Below, in pieces: positions 18,619 to 28,533 of a DNA stretch of 64,000 nucleotides (position 1 is its first letter; each line of letters opens with the position of its first letter). A model generated the notes under the pieces. It had not been told where the DNA came from and searched no databases. It worked only from the letters and a program-made list of their open reading frames with translations. The DNA is from Protaetiibacter larvae (lineage in GTDB: Bacteria; Actinomycetota; Actinomycetes; Actinomycetales; Microbacteriaceae), in assembly GCF_008365275.1 (NCBI RefSeq), contig NZ_CP043504.1, positions 1,488,001-1,552,000 of the forward strand. The letters are read 5' to 3'. A program made the position numbers and the translations under genes.

Positions 18619-19638
18619 ATGGCGGGACGAGGCGCGGGCACGACGGCGAAGACCTCGATCCCGCAGCTCGCCTGGCACGCGGTGACTCCCGCGCCCGTCG
18701 TGCTGGTGACCGGCCCGGAGGCGCTGCTCGCCGAGCGTGCGATCCGAGCGGTCCGCGAGCAGCTGCGGGGCGCCGATCCCTCGCTCGAGGTGTCGGATAT
18801 CGACGCCGGCCAGTACGCGCCCGGCGAACTGCTCACCCTCGCGAGCCCGTCGCTGTTCGCCGAACCGCGGCTCATCCGGGTGAGCCAGGTCGAGAAGGCC
18901 ACCGACGCCTTCCTCGAGGAGGCTCTCGACTACCTCGCGGCCCCCGCGGACGACACCGTGCTCGTCTTGCGTCACGGCGGCGGGGTGCGCGGCAAGAAGC
19001 TGCTGGATGCGATCCGTGGCGGCCTCGGCGGGGGCGTCGAGGTGGTGTGCGCCGAGCTGAAGCGCGAGGGCGACAAGATCGACTTCGCCGCCGCCGAGTT
19101 CCGCGCGGCGAAACGCAAGGCGACCCCGGGGGCGGTGCGGGCGCTCGTGGCAGCGTTCACCGACGACCTCGCCGAACTGGCGGCGGCCTGTCGGCAGCTC
19201 GTCTCCGACACGGACGGCGACATCACCGAGCAGCTCGTCGACCGCTACTACGCCGGCCGCGCCGAGGTGACCGCGTTCGCGGTCGCGGATGCCGCGATCG
19301 CCGGCCGGCTCGGCGAGGCGCTCGGCCTCCTGCGGCACGCTCTGGCATCCGGATCCGATCCCGTGCCGATGGTGGCGGCGTTCGCCCTCAAGATCCGCAC
19401 GATGGCGAAGCTCGCCGGGGCGCGCGGCTCCTCCAACGACCTCGCCCGGCAGTTCGGGCTGCAGGGCTGGCAGGTGGATCGTGCGCGTCGCGACCTGCAG
19501 GGCTGGACGGACGAGGGCCTCGCCCGCGCCATCCGCTCGCTCGCCGACGCCGACGCCCAGGTGAAGGGCGCCGGCCGCGACCCCGTCTATGCGCTCGAGC
19601 GTCTGGTCGCCGTGATCGCCGCCCGCGGCGCGGTCTGA
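18619..19638 (+). CDS. holA: DNA polymerase III subunit delta
   Basis: Clamp-loader subunit that opens the beta clamp. The 339-aa protein shows the HolA layout: VVLVTGPEALLAERAIRAV near 28-46, an AAA-like domain with a degenerate nucleotide site, and the C-terminal collar helices (LGEALGLLRHALASGSDP, KIRTMAKLAGARG, QGWQVDRARRDLQGW). comEA-comEC-holA-rpsT is a standard bacterial gene order, which supports the call. Translation is leaderless, with TAGGCT at 18607-18612 six bases before ATG. Confidence 0.95.
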   Translation: MAGRGAGTTAKTSIPQLAWHAVTPAPVVLVTGPEALLAERAIRAVREQLRGADPSLEVSDIDAGQYAPGELLTLASPSLFAEPRLIRVSQVEKATDAFLEEALDYLAAPADDTVLVLRHGGGVRGKKLLDAIRGGLGGGVEVVCAELKREGDKIDFAAAEFRAAKRKATPGAVRALVAAFTDDLAELAAACRQLVSDTDGDITEQLVDRYYAGRAEVTAFAVADAAIAGRLGEALGLLRHALASGSDPVPMVAAFALKIRTMAKLAGARGSSNDLARQFGLQGWQVDRARRDLQGWTDEGLARAIRSLADADAQVKGAGRDPVYALERLVAVIAARGAV

Positions 19639-19705
19639 CCCTGCCCGCTCCCCGCCGCACGTGCGCCGCCCCCGCCGCACTCCCCGCCACAGGCACATCC
19701 TGTGA

Positions 19706-19838
19706 CGTCCCAAATCAAGGAGTGCCGCAACCCATCTCAAGGATCCCGGCCGCTGGATCGGATACATCCGCCTCAGAAGCCACAGCAGCCACACGCACTC
19801 CTTGAGATGGGTTCCTCGACTCCTTGAGATGGGATGCA
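19706..19838. repeat. Family A repeat, inverted pair (holA-rpsT convergent gap)
   Basis: Lies in the 389-bp gene-free stretch 19639-20027. The left half (19706-19750) contains CCCAAATCAAGGAGTGCCG and CCATCTCAAGGATCC. The right half (19796-19838) carries two inverse words, ACTCCTTGAGATGGG, so the two halves can pair across 45 bp. The word differs from the comEC copy (CATCTCAAGG versus AAATCAAGG), showing drift of both arms together. Between this element and the rpsT terminator is C-rich sequence in which I see no gene. Confidence 0.85.
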
Positions 19839-19980
19839 CGTCCCGCCGCCCGCCGTATTCCACGCCCGGCCCGCCAGGCCGCCGCCCCACCGCACGCCAA
19901 GCCGCCGCCGCCCGTACGCCGCCGCCGCCACCACCCCGCTGCCGCCCCCGCGCTGCCGCGACGTGCTGCAGACAGCAGAC

Positions 19981-20008
19981 GGGCCCCGCACCGGAAGGTG
20001 CGAGGCCC
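19981..20008 (-). terminator. Intrinsic terminator of rpsT
   Basis: GGGCCCCGCACC (19981-19992) and GGTGCGAGGCCC (19997-20008) form a 12-bp stem around a 4-base loop, with one G-U pair in the minus-strand RNA. It sits 19 bases beyond the rpsT stop codon. The minus strand continues GTCTGCTGTCTGC, a weak T-rich tail. Confidence 0.82.
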
Positions 20009-20027
20009 GTCGTGACTGCGGCGCTGC

Positions 20028-20288
20028 TTACAGCGCGGCGACCTGCTTCGAGATCGCCGACTTGCGGTTGGCGGCCTGGTTCTTGTGGATGACGCCCTTG
20101 CTCGCGGCCTTGTCGAGCTTCTTGCCGGCGCGCACGAGGGCGGCCTCAGCCTTGGCCTTGTCGCCCGAGGCGATGGCCTCGCGGGTGGCGCGGACGGCGG
20201 TCTTGAGCTCGCTCTTGACGGCCTTGTTGCGCTCCTGGGCCTTCTTGTTGGTGCCGATGCGCTTGATCTGCGACTTGATGTTCGCCAT
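20028..20288 (-). CDS. rpsT: 30S ribosomal protein S20
   Basis: Small basic ribosomal protein binding 16S rRNA early in 30S assembly (86 aa). [20 protein letters not shown] at the N terminus is characteristic, and the whole chain is helical and Lys/Arg/Ala-rich. The start at 20288 is set by this conserved N terminus; GAAAGA upstream on the minus strand is a plausible ribosome binding site. It is transcribed against holA and away from the DUF4190 gene, and ends at a clear hairpin terminator. Confidence 0.97.
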   Translation of the reverse strand: MANIKSQIKRIGTNKKAQERNKAVKSELKTAVRATREAIASGDKAKAEAALVRAGKKLDKAASKGVIHKNQAANRKSAISKQVAAL

Positions 20289-20496
20289 GGATGTGTCTTT
20301 CGTTCGGAAGGGATGGTGAGTGCCGTCTGCGGTAGAGGGGCGCATCCCGGCGAATCGCGTGTTGTGGGACACGCGGAAACCAAGGGTCTACGTTACCAGG
20401 TCGCCGCCGTGAGCGGCAACGCGGCCGGGCAGCCGCCCCCGCGATCCGGGGGTTTCCCGGATGTCGTGCGCCCGGCGTCCGCAGGATTCTGGATGC

Positions 20497-20853
20497 ATGA
20501 CCGAAACAACCTCGACCCCCACCGCGGCCCCCGAGCAGCCCGCCGCCCCCCAGAACCCCTACGCCGGCCCCGCACCCACCGGGGCCACCGCCACGTCCCC
20601 CACCACGACGCCCGGCTTCAGCATCGCCGCCCTCGTGACCGGCATCGCGTCCATCCCCACCGGCCTCGCGGTCGGCAGCATCGTGGCGATCGTGCTGGGC
20701 TTCGTGGCCAGGAGCCGCGAACCGCAGGGCCGCCTCATGGCCAACTGGGGCATCGCGCTCGGCTTCCTGGGACTGTTCGGCTGGCTCGTGCTGGCGATCA
20801 TCGGCTTCTCGATCGCCCTGCCGTTCCTGGCCTTCGCGCCCTTCTGGTTCTGA
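20497..20853 (+). CDS. DUF4190 domain membrane protein
   Basis: A 118-aa protein with a Pro/Ala/Thr-rich N-terminal 45 residues, then two transmembrane helices (about 46-72 and 86-112) joined by a short loop [13 protein letters not shown]. This is the usual DUF4190 pattern of actinobacteria; no function is known. The start ATG at 20497 has GATTCT six bases upstream. Translation from the earlier ATG at 20461 is possible but adds only unlikely residues. Its stop is 59 bp before lepA, and lepA may be read from the same transcript. Confidence 0.8.
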   Translation: MTETTSTPTAAPEQPAAPQNPYAGPAPTGATATSPTTTPGFSIAALVTGIASIPTGLAVGSIVAIVLGFVARSREPQGRLMANWGIALGFLGLFGWLVLAIIGFSIALPFLAFAPFWF

Positions 20854-20912
20854 GTCAGGCTGCGGCGCCCGTGCACCGGGCTCCGCAGTGGGCGTGGGAG
20901 AATCGTCCGGAT

Positions 20913-22763
<1,851 letters not shown>

Positions 22764-22793
22764 CTCGGACGTCACCGCTGCGCTGCGCTGCCC

Positions 22794-22837
22794 CGCTGAT
22801 CGAGTGCCGCCGAAGGCGGTGCATCGAGATCCGCAGG
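22794..22837. repeat. Family C element (CCGCTGATCGAGTGCCGC), lepA downstream
   Basis: Single copy in the gap 22764-23104. CCGCTGATCGAGTGCCGC is followed by GAAGGCGGTGCATCGAGATCC. The centre CCGCC-GAA-GGCGG forms a short hairpin flanked by ATCGAG words in the same orientation. Near-identical units recur at 27997-28105 and 28310-28355. Confidence 0.75.
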
Positions 22838-22888
22838 CCCCGCGTCGCCCACCGCTCCCCCATTGACGCGCCCACCCTCACGTCCTTT

Positions 22889-23040
22889 TCGCAACTCAGG
22901 AGTCTCTGCGGATCACGAGCCCCGCACCGGTTGGAATCCGCAGATTTCCTGAGTTGCGGCACGCCCGCCGGTCGCAACTCAGGAGATCCGCGGCCACCTC
23001 GCCCGAGGGACCCGACAGGGCGCGAATCTCCTGAGTTGCG
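22889..23040. repeat. Family B elements, two adjacent inverted repeats (CGCAACTCAGGAG)
   Basis: Most of the 341-bp gap 22764-23104 is filled here. Element one has arms beginning CGCAACTCAGGAG at 22890 and ending CCTGAGTTGCG at 22958. Element two runs from CGCAACTCAGGAGA at 22973 to TCTCCTGAGTTGCG at 23040. Arms are 18-24 bp with a few mismatches. A third copy with perfect 16-bp arms lies at 54729-54797. Position between convergent gene ends fits bidirectional terminators. Confidence 0.88.
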
Positions 23041-23050
23041 AGAACGGTCG

Positions 23051-23098
23051 GGTGGGGGTGGGGGTGGGGCTGAGGGCTGAGGGCTGAGGGCTGAGGGT
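23051..23098 (+). repeat. G-run and 7-bp tandem repeat
   Basis: The runs GGTGGGGGTGGGGGTGGGG (from 23051) are followed by about four tandem copies of GGGCTGA up to 23098, just beyond the end of the ABC ATPase gene. The G-runs on the plus strand could fold as a quadruplex. Copy number of the heptamer is likely to vary between strains. Confidence 0.75.
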
Positions 23099-23104
23099 CG
23101 TCGC

Positions 23105-23803
23105 CTATGCCAGGTGGGTGCGCGCGTCGGCGGCGTCGATCAGGTGCGCGTCGTGGGAGGCCACGAGCACGGCGTGACCCGTGTCGGCGAGGGTGCGCAG
23201 CATCCGGATGAGGGCGTCGGCGCTGGCCCGGTCGAGGCTGGCGGTGGGCTCGTCGGCCATGATGACGGCGGGGTTCAGCAGCAGGGCGCGGGCGAAGGCG
23301 ACACGCTGGCGCTCGCCGCCAGAGAGCCGGTCGGGGTAGTGGCCGGAGCGGCCGGCCACGCCGAGCTGCTCGAGCAGGTCGCGGGCGCGGCGGGCGAGCT
23401 GGCGGGTCTGCCGATCGGGCAGCGCGGGCAGCAGCACGTTCTCGAGCGCGGTGAGCCCGGGCAGCAGGTTGCCGCGCTGGTCGAGGTAGCCGATGTGCTT
23501 GCGGCGCTTGGCGGTGATGACGTTGTCGGCGAGGCCGGTGATCTCGAGCCCCTCCCAGTTCACCTGGCCGGAGGTGGGCGGCACGAGCCCGGCGGCGACC
23601 CGCAGGATGCTCGTCTTGCCCGAGCCGCTGCGTCCGGCAAGGCAGTGCAGCGTGCCGCGGGTGAGGGTGAGATCGTAGTCGGCGACGATCGCGAGCGGTT
23701 CCTCGCCGGGGCGCTCGTACTGGATGGTGACATCCCGCAGCTCGATCGCGGGACCGTCGAGGGCGATCGTGCCGGCGGTGCCGGCGGGGGTGGTCTGCGT
23801 CAT
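23105..23803 (-). CDS. ABC transporter ATP-binding protein (MacB/LolD-type)
   Basis: ATPase subunit (232 aa) for the very large permease encoded just upstream. Walker A is GRSGSGKT (57-64), the signature is LSGGERQRVAFARALL, Walker B VIMADEPTASLD, and the switch His is in VLVASHD. ATPases of this class drive export of peptides, lipids or lipoproteins or act mechanically on cell-wall complexes. Its ATG overlaps the permease stop by four bases. The operon is headed by an ECF sigma factor gene, so expression is probably self-regulated. Confidence 0.95.
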   Translation of the reverse strand: MTQTTPAGTAGTIALDGPAIELRDVTIQYERPGEEPLAIVADYDLTLTRGTLHCLAGRSGSGKTSILRVAAGLVPPTSGQVNWEGLEITGLADNVITAKRRKHIGYLDQRGNLLPGLTALENVLLPALPDRQTRQLARRARDLLEQLGVAGRSGHYPDRLSGGERQRVAFARALLLNPAVIMADEPTASLDRASADALIRMLRTLADTGHAVLVASHDAHLIDAADARTHLA

Positions 23804-26694
23804 GCGCGGGTTCCCTTCGTGCGGATGGAGAGCGTGGTGAGGGCGGTGGCTCCGGCGGCGAGCGCCGCGACGGCCGACAGCAGCCACGGCTGCGGCAGCT
23901 CGAGCAGGATGACCCCCGCCACGACGATGCCGAGCGCGACGGTGAGCGAGGGCAGCACGATGGCGAGCGATTCGGAGCGTTGGGCGCGCGCGATCTGCCG
24001 CCCCGTCCATCCGGTGGCCCGCAGCGTGGACCACTGCAGGTGCCGACGACGCAGCTCCATGCCGCGCGCGACGCCCGCGAGCACCGCGCCCGAGAGCACG
24101 GCGGTGAGGCCGAGGGCGAGCTGGGGCAGGAACTGCTGGTCCGAGAGGTAGCCCGCCAGCAGGCTCTGCCCGACCCCGGCGCGCCCGCGCAGGAATACCG
24201 AGACGAGCCCCGCGGATGCGGTCGCGACGATCGCGATCGCGAGCAGCTGGGTGAACGAGGTGAGCGGATGCTTCCACGCCTGCCGGGTGCCGAAGGCGGT
24301 GATCGTGCGGGCGCCGAGCCGGCGGCTCTTGCGGCGCCGCAGGCGGGCGGTGCGCGGCGGGCGCGATCCGACCCCGACCGCGACGGCGGCCACCACGAGC
24401 ACGAGACCGAACACCCCCACGAGCAGAACGTCCACGAGCTCGGATGCCGACAGCAGCACCGCCCCCGCCACGACGGCCCCGATGAGCAGGATGCCGGGCA
24501 CCTCCTCCGCGCCCGACCAGCGCGCGATCCGGGAGCGGGTGAAGCCGAGTTCGCGCATCCCGGCCGCCTGCTCCCGGCGCCGCGGGATGGCGGTGAGCTG
24601 GAGCGCGGCGTAGAGCAGGATCGAGGAGGTGAGCCCGATGGCGACGATCGCGACGGTCGCGTTCGAGATCGCGAGCTCCGCGCGGGCGGCCGCACCGAGC
24701 TCCGACCAGCGCTGCACGATGCTGCCGAGCTCGCCGACCTTCTGGGTGCCGTCGGCATCCGTGGTGCCGAAGGCGTAGCCGTCGACGTCGAGGGTGACGT
24801 CGGAGGGTGAGGAGCCCGCCACCACGGTCGCGGCGAAGCCGAGTCCGCGCAGCTGCCGCGCGACGTCGAGCACGCGCTGCTGGGCTTCGGGCGTGTAGCC
24901 GTCGATGCCGCCGACGCGCACCCGGATGGCGTTGATCGGCGTCTCGAGGCCGAGTTGCTGGGCTGCGGCGAGCGAGGCGATCGCGATGGTGCGGGGGCTC
25001 ACGAGTCCGAGTCCAGTCACCGAGGGCTGCATCTCGGCGCCCGCGTGCGCGCCGTCGGCGACGGTGGCACCGATGGGGGCGTATGCGCCGAGCGGCACGT
25101 AGTTGAGGTCGTCGATCGAGGTGATGTCGTCGGGGGAGAAGCTGCCCACCGGGGCGCCGCCCGCCGAACTCTGGGGGTTCCGCAGCTCGTCCGTCCACCC
25201 CACATAGGCGGCCTCGGTGCCGGGGGTGCTCGCCGGCTCGTCGATGCCGAACACGTCGGTGTAGGTGCCGGTGCCCGTCGTGTCGATCTCGCGGACGGGC
25301 GCCCGGTAGCCGGTCGGATCGGCGACGAGTCTGCCGCCGCGAGACGTGAAGCTGCCGGCGACGCCGCGTGCGAAGTAGGTGACCGCCACCCCGTGGTACT
25401 CGGGCAGTTCATCCGCGGCCTCGAGCGAGGCACCCGGCCAGGCGATCCGTGCGTTCTCGTCGACGAAGGGGTTGAGGGCGCCCGAGATGTCGATCGAGGT
25501 GGAGCCGAGCGGGGTGCCGGGCTCCCCGCCGAGAAGCCCCGCGGGCAGCTCGAAGGGGCCGGGGAACAGCTCGCCCGTGCGGGGCACGGCGCCGAAGCCC
25601 TCGACGCTGAGCTTGAGGCTCAGCCGGGCGGGGGTGGCATCGGAGACCAGAAGCGGCATGAACCTGCCCGCGAGCGCGTTGGCGCGCTGGTGCTCGTCCC
25701 AGTCCTGGCCGTTCTGCGCGTAGAGGCGCCGGATCTCGTCGACCATCGCATCGGTCATCCACGGCGGGCTCTGGGGCGTCACGAGGTCGAGGAAGGCGTC
25801 GCCGAAGCCGGCCGTGTCGGTCTTCGCCCAGGACGACATCTCGGGGCCGTCGACGAGCCCGTCGGGGAGGGCGGCGAGCGGGGTGAGGAAGTCGCCGCGG
25901 TCGCCGAGCAGCGCCCGCTCTGCGACCGGGTCGACGAGGGTGATGGCGGTCGCCCCCATCGGCGGGTTGTCGAGGTTGAAGGCGTAGGCATCGGGCACGA
26001 GCCGGCCCAGGATGTCGACCCCGTAGCCGCCGGGGACGAGGGTGTAGATCTCGGGGTCGACGCGGGTCTCGGTGCACGCGATGAACCCGGCGAGTGTGGG
26101 GAAGGCAGCCGGGTCGAAGGCGAAGCCGTCGAAGCTGTACTCCTGAATGGGAAGGCATTCGCCGACGGTGGGGCGCGGCGTCGTCGACCCGTCGATGACG
26201 ATCGTGCTCGTGGAGCGCGCCACGATCCGCTCGCCGAGCCCGTCGTCGGTCGTGTATTCGGCGGTCACCCGGTAGGCGTGCGGCCCGTCGGCCGCCTCCG
26301 GCACGACGCTGCTCGGCACGACGACCGACGGCAGCAGACTCTTGAGCGCGGGCACGATCAGCTGGCCGATCGGCGCGGCGATCTCCACCCCATCCACGCC
26401 GCGCACGGCGGCGAGGTCGGCGGCGGTGAGGCCTGTGGTGCCGCTCGCGAGGGCGTTCGGCGGCAGCATCCCGTCGATCGGCGCGGTGGCATCCGCCGCG
26501 GTGACGAGGATGTCGTAGGCGCCCCGCCAGTTGGCGTCGAGGCTCGTGCGAAGGGCGGTCGCGGCCCCCACCTGGATGCCGGCGGTGGCGAGCGCGGAGA
26601 CCGCCACGAGCACCACGGCGGCGGCGCGTCCGCGCTCACGGAGCAGACGTCGGACAGGGCCGGGGACGCCCCGGCGGCGGCGTGCAGAGCTCAT
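23800..26694 (-). CDS. FtsX-like ABC permease with large extracytoplasmic domain
   Basis: Membrane subunit of the exporter (964 aa). One transmembrane helix near residues 23-44 is followed by some 600 residues predicted outside, including six Cys residues, and then several helices between about 680 and 960 forming FtsX-type cores (AELAISNATVAIVAIGLTSS, ARWSGAEEVPGILLIGAVVA). The large outer domain suggests handling or sensing of an exported or cell-surface ligand. It overlaps by 4 bp with the genes on both sides, the tightest coupling in the window. Substrate unknown. Confidence 0.9.
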   Translation of the reverse strand: MSSARRRRGVPGPVRRLLRERGRAAAVVLVAVSALATAGIQVGAATALRTSLDANWRGAYDILVTAADATAPIDGMLPPNALASGTTGLTAADLAAVRGVDGVEIAAPIGQLIVPALKSLLPSVVVPSSVVPEAADGPHAYRVTAEYTTDDGLGERIVARSTSTIVIDGSTTPRPTVGECLPIQEYSFDGFAFDPAAFPTLAGFIACTETRVDPEIYTLVPGGYGVDILGRLVPDAYAFNLDNPPMGATAITLVDPVAERALLGDRGDFLTPLAALPDGLVDGPEMSSWAKTDTAGFGDAFLDLVTPQSPPWMTDAMVDEIRRLYAQNGQDWDEHQRANALAGRFMPLLVSDATPARLSLKLSVEGFGAVPRTGELFPGPFELPAGLLGGEPGTPLGSTSIDISGALNPFVDENARIAWPGASLEAADELPEYHGVAVTYFARGVAGSFTSRGGRLVADPTGYRAPVREIDTTGTGTYTDVFGIDEPASTPGTEAAYVGWTDELRNPQSSAGGAPVGSFSPDDITSIDDLNYVPLGAYAPIGATVADGAHAGAEMQPSVTGLGLVSPRTIAIASLAAAQQLGLETPINAIRVRVGGIDGYTPEAQQRVLDVARQLRGLGFAATVVAGSSPSDVTLDVDGYAFGTTDADGTQKVGELGSIVQRWSELGAAARAELAISNATVAIVAIGLTSSILLYAALQLTAIPRRREQAAGMRELGFTRSRIARWSGAEEVPGILLIGAVVAGAVLLSASELVDVLLVGVFGLVLVVAAVAVGVGSRPPRTARLRRRKSRRLGARTITAFGTRQAWKHPLTSFTQLLAIAIVATASAGLVSVFLRGRAGVGQSLLAGYLSDQQFLPQLALGLTAVLSGAVLAGVARGMELRRRHLQWSTLRATGWTGRQIARAQRSESLAIVLPSLTVALGIVVAGVILLELPQPWLLSAVAALAAGATALTTLSIRTKGTRA

Positions 26695-27332
26695 TCGTCG
26701 CTTTCTCCACGGGAGCAGACGGCATGGAGGCCGCTGTCGAACAGGACGGTGCGGGTCTCATCGACGCCGCAGGTGGCCAGGGTGGGCGGGGTGTAGCCCG
26801 GGTCGCTCAGCACGCCGAAGCTCGCGGAGCGCGGATGCGCGTCGACGGTGGCGCCTGCGCTGCCGGCGTCTGCGGCACCAGCGGAGGCGGTGCTCGCGGC
26901 GTCGATCAGCTGCTCCGCCAGGGCGAGCAGGCGGGCGGGGCTCGCGTCGGCGAGCTCCGGAGCGGCCACGAGGCGGTCGCGGGCGCCGAGGCACAGCGCC
27001 TCGGCATCCACGCGACCCCGGTCGCTGTCGGCCAGCTCGTAGCGCACCGCGAAGTAGGAGCTGCCGGAGTCGTCGGCGCCCTCGACGCAGCGCACCGACT
27101 CGAGGTGGTAGCTCGGCGCGGGCGCGTCCTGCGCGCCCACCGTGAGGGCCGCCGCGGTGACGGCGCCGCCCAGCAGGGTGGTGCCGGCGAGGGCCGCCAC
27201 CAGGGCGCGGGTGCGGCGGCGGCGACGCTCGACGACCCGGTCGATCCGCTCCTCCACGCGCTCGCCGACCGCGGCGAGCGCGGCGTCGAGGTAGATGCCC
27301 TGCTTGGGTCCCTGGGGACGCTCGGCGCTCAT
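26691..27332 (-). CDS. Single-pass membrane protein, putative anti-sigma partner
   Basis: A 213-aa protein I cannot assign to a named family. A basic cytoplasmic N terminus (RVEERIDRVVERRRRRTRA) of about 45 residues precedes one transmembrane helix (about 43-66), then an outer domain with four Cys. Position directly after an ECF sigma gene, with a 4-bp overlap, and single-pass topology make an anti-sigma role plausible. However, no zinc anti-sigma motif HxxxCxxC is present in the cytoplasmic part, so it might instead be a sensor subunit of the transporter. The overlap with the permease gene indicates a common function. Confidence 0.75.
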   Translation of the reverse strand: MSAERPQGPKQGIYLDAALAAVGERVEERIDRVVERRRRRTRALVAALAGTTLLGGAVTAAALTVGAQDAPAPSYHLESVRCVEGADDSGSSYFAVRYELADSDRGRVDAEALCLGARDRLVAAPELADASPARLLALAEQLIDAASTASAGAADAGSAGATVDAHPRSASFGVLSDPGYTPPTLATCGVDETRTVLFDSGLHAVCSRGESDE

Positions 27333-27859
27333 TGCTCACCTCGCACGGCGGCACGCAAGGTGGCGCGCAGCCGCTCGACACGCTTGGCGACCGCCGAGCG
27401 GCTGAGCCCGAGGTGCTCGGCCGCCTCTTCGTAGCCGTAGCCCTCCACGAGGCACAGGTGCACGATCCGCTGGTCGACGCCGCCGAGACGCCCGATCTCG
27501 GCGCGCGCCCAGCTGAGCTCCTCGATGCGTTCGTGCCGCACCCGGTCGCCGGGCAGCACCGATTCGTCGAACTCGAGGGCCTCACGGCGGGCTCGCACCT
27601 GGTTGCGCGCCACGTTGCGGCAGGTCACCAGCAGCCACGGCAGCGCAGAGCTGTCGACGATGCGCAGCCCGCCCACCTTGCGCCAGGCGAGCACGAACAC
27701 CTCCTGGGTGACGTCCTCGGCATCGCGATCGTCGCGCACGATGCCCCAGGCGTAGGCGTGCACCGCGCGGGCGTGGCGGCGGAACAGCGCGCTGAACGCG
27801 CCCCGGTCACCGCGGATGGCGCGCGAGACGAGCTCGTCGTCGCCTGCGGTGTCGTACAT
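27329..27859 (-). CDS. ECF-type RNA polymerase sigma factor
   Basis: A 176-aa sigma-70 family protein with region 2 (AFSALFRRHARAVHAYAW, then DDRDAEDVTQEVFVLAW) and region 4 (QRIVHLCLVEGYGYEEAAE, then LGLSRSAVAKRVERLRATL). It heads a four-gene minus-strand operon with the putative anti-sigma partner and the ABC exporter. I chose the ATG at 27859 because AAGGGG lies six bases upstream on the minus strand, although the frame stays open into the repeats further upstream. Autoregulation from a promoter near 27900 is expected but no consensus could be checked. Confidence 0.93.
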   Translation of the reverse strand: MYDTAGDDELVSRAIRGDRGAFSALFRRHARAVHAYAWGIVRDDRDAEDVTQEVFVLAWRKVGGLRIVDSSALPWLLVTCRNVARNQVRARREALEFDESVLPGDRVRHERIEELSWARAEIGRLGGVDQRIVHLCLVEGYGYEEAAEHLGLSRSAVAKRVERLRATLRAAVRGEQ

Positions 27860-28048
27860 GGTGCCCCTTCGTCGGATGCCGCCCTCACCATCATCATGTG
27901 CGCAGCCCCGTGGATCGTGACATCGCGTCGCCACCTCCGCTGATCGGGCCGCTCCGTGTGGCGGGCGGATGGCGTGCGGAGGGGGAGTACACAACGCCGC
28001 TGATCGAGTGCCGCGGAGCGCACAACCCCGCTGATCGAGTGCCGCGCG

Positions 28049-28179
28049 CAGTGCGCAACCCCGCTGATCGAGTGCCGCGCGGAGCGCGGTGTATCGAGAT
28101 CCGCGGAACACGGCTCGACTCTGCGGTCGGTTGGTTTCGATACGCCCGCTGCGCGGGCTACTCAACCAACGGGGTGGGG
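28049..28179 (+). repeat. 131-bp direct repeat, copy 1
   Basis: Identical to 28298-28428 except for one base (G at 28082, C at 28331), with an offset of 249 bp. It contains one family C and one family D word. Confidence 0.92.
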
Positions 28180-28297
28180 GTGCTGCGCGGGTTGCTCAAC
28201 CAACGGGGTGGGGGTGCTGCGCGGGTTGCTCGAGCAACGGCAGGGCGAGGCGTCGGGTGGAGCGCCCGACCCCGGTGATCGAATGCCGAGTGCCGCG

Positions 28298-28428
28298 CAG
28301 TGCGCAACCCCGCTGATCGAGTGCCGCGCGCAGCGCGGTGTATCGAGATCCGCGGAACACGGCTCGACTCTGCGGTCGGTTGGTTTCGATACGCCCGCTG
28401 CGCGGGCTACTCAACCAACGGGGTGGGG
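28298..28428 (+). repeat. 131-bp direct repeat, copy 2
   Basis: Second copy of the segment at 28049-28179. The near identity in untranslated DNA points to a recent duplication or to gene conversion. Confidence 0.92.
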
Positions 28429-28533
28429 TGCTGCGTGGGGTGCTCGACCAACGAGTGGGGTGCTGCGCGGGGTGCTCGACCAACGGGGTGGGGCGCTCCT
28501 CGATCACCGGGTGGCTGCTGGGATGATCGAGGC

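Larger units (their letters stand above)
27947..28495. repeat. Repeat field of families C and D in the sigma-factor/DUF1990 divergent gap
   Basis: The 674-bp gene-free stretch 27860-28533 is almost entirely repetitive. CCGCTGATCGAGTGCCGCG units start at 27997, 28028, 28061 and 28310. Each last copy continues to GTATCGAGATCCGCGGAAC and then to the family D word GGTTTCGATACGCCCGCTG-CGCGGGCTACTCAACCAACGG. Behind each D word come imperfect tandem units of 32-34 bp (CAACCAACGGGGTGGGGGTG type) reaching about 28225 and 28495. Open frames in this field show no protein features and are not real genes. Confidence 0.88.

Noticed and set aside
20085-20912. In-frame upstream extension of lepA by about 270 codons
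   Set aside because: It runs through the rpsT complement and the DUF4190 gene in another frame; the EF4 N terminus fits the ATG at 20913.
26691-27332. Zinc anti-sigma factor assignment
   Set aside because: No HxxxCxxC motif in the cytoplasmic part, so I left the call as a putative partner only.
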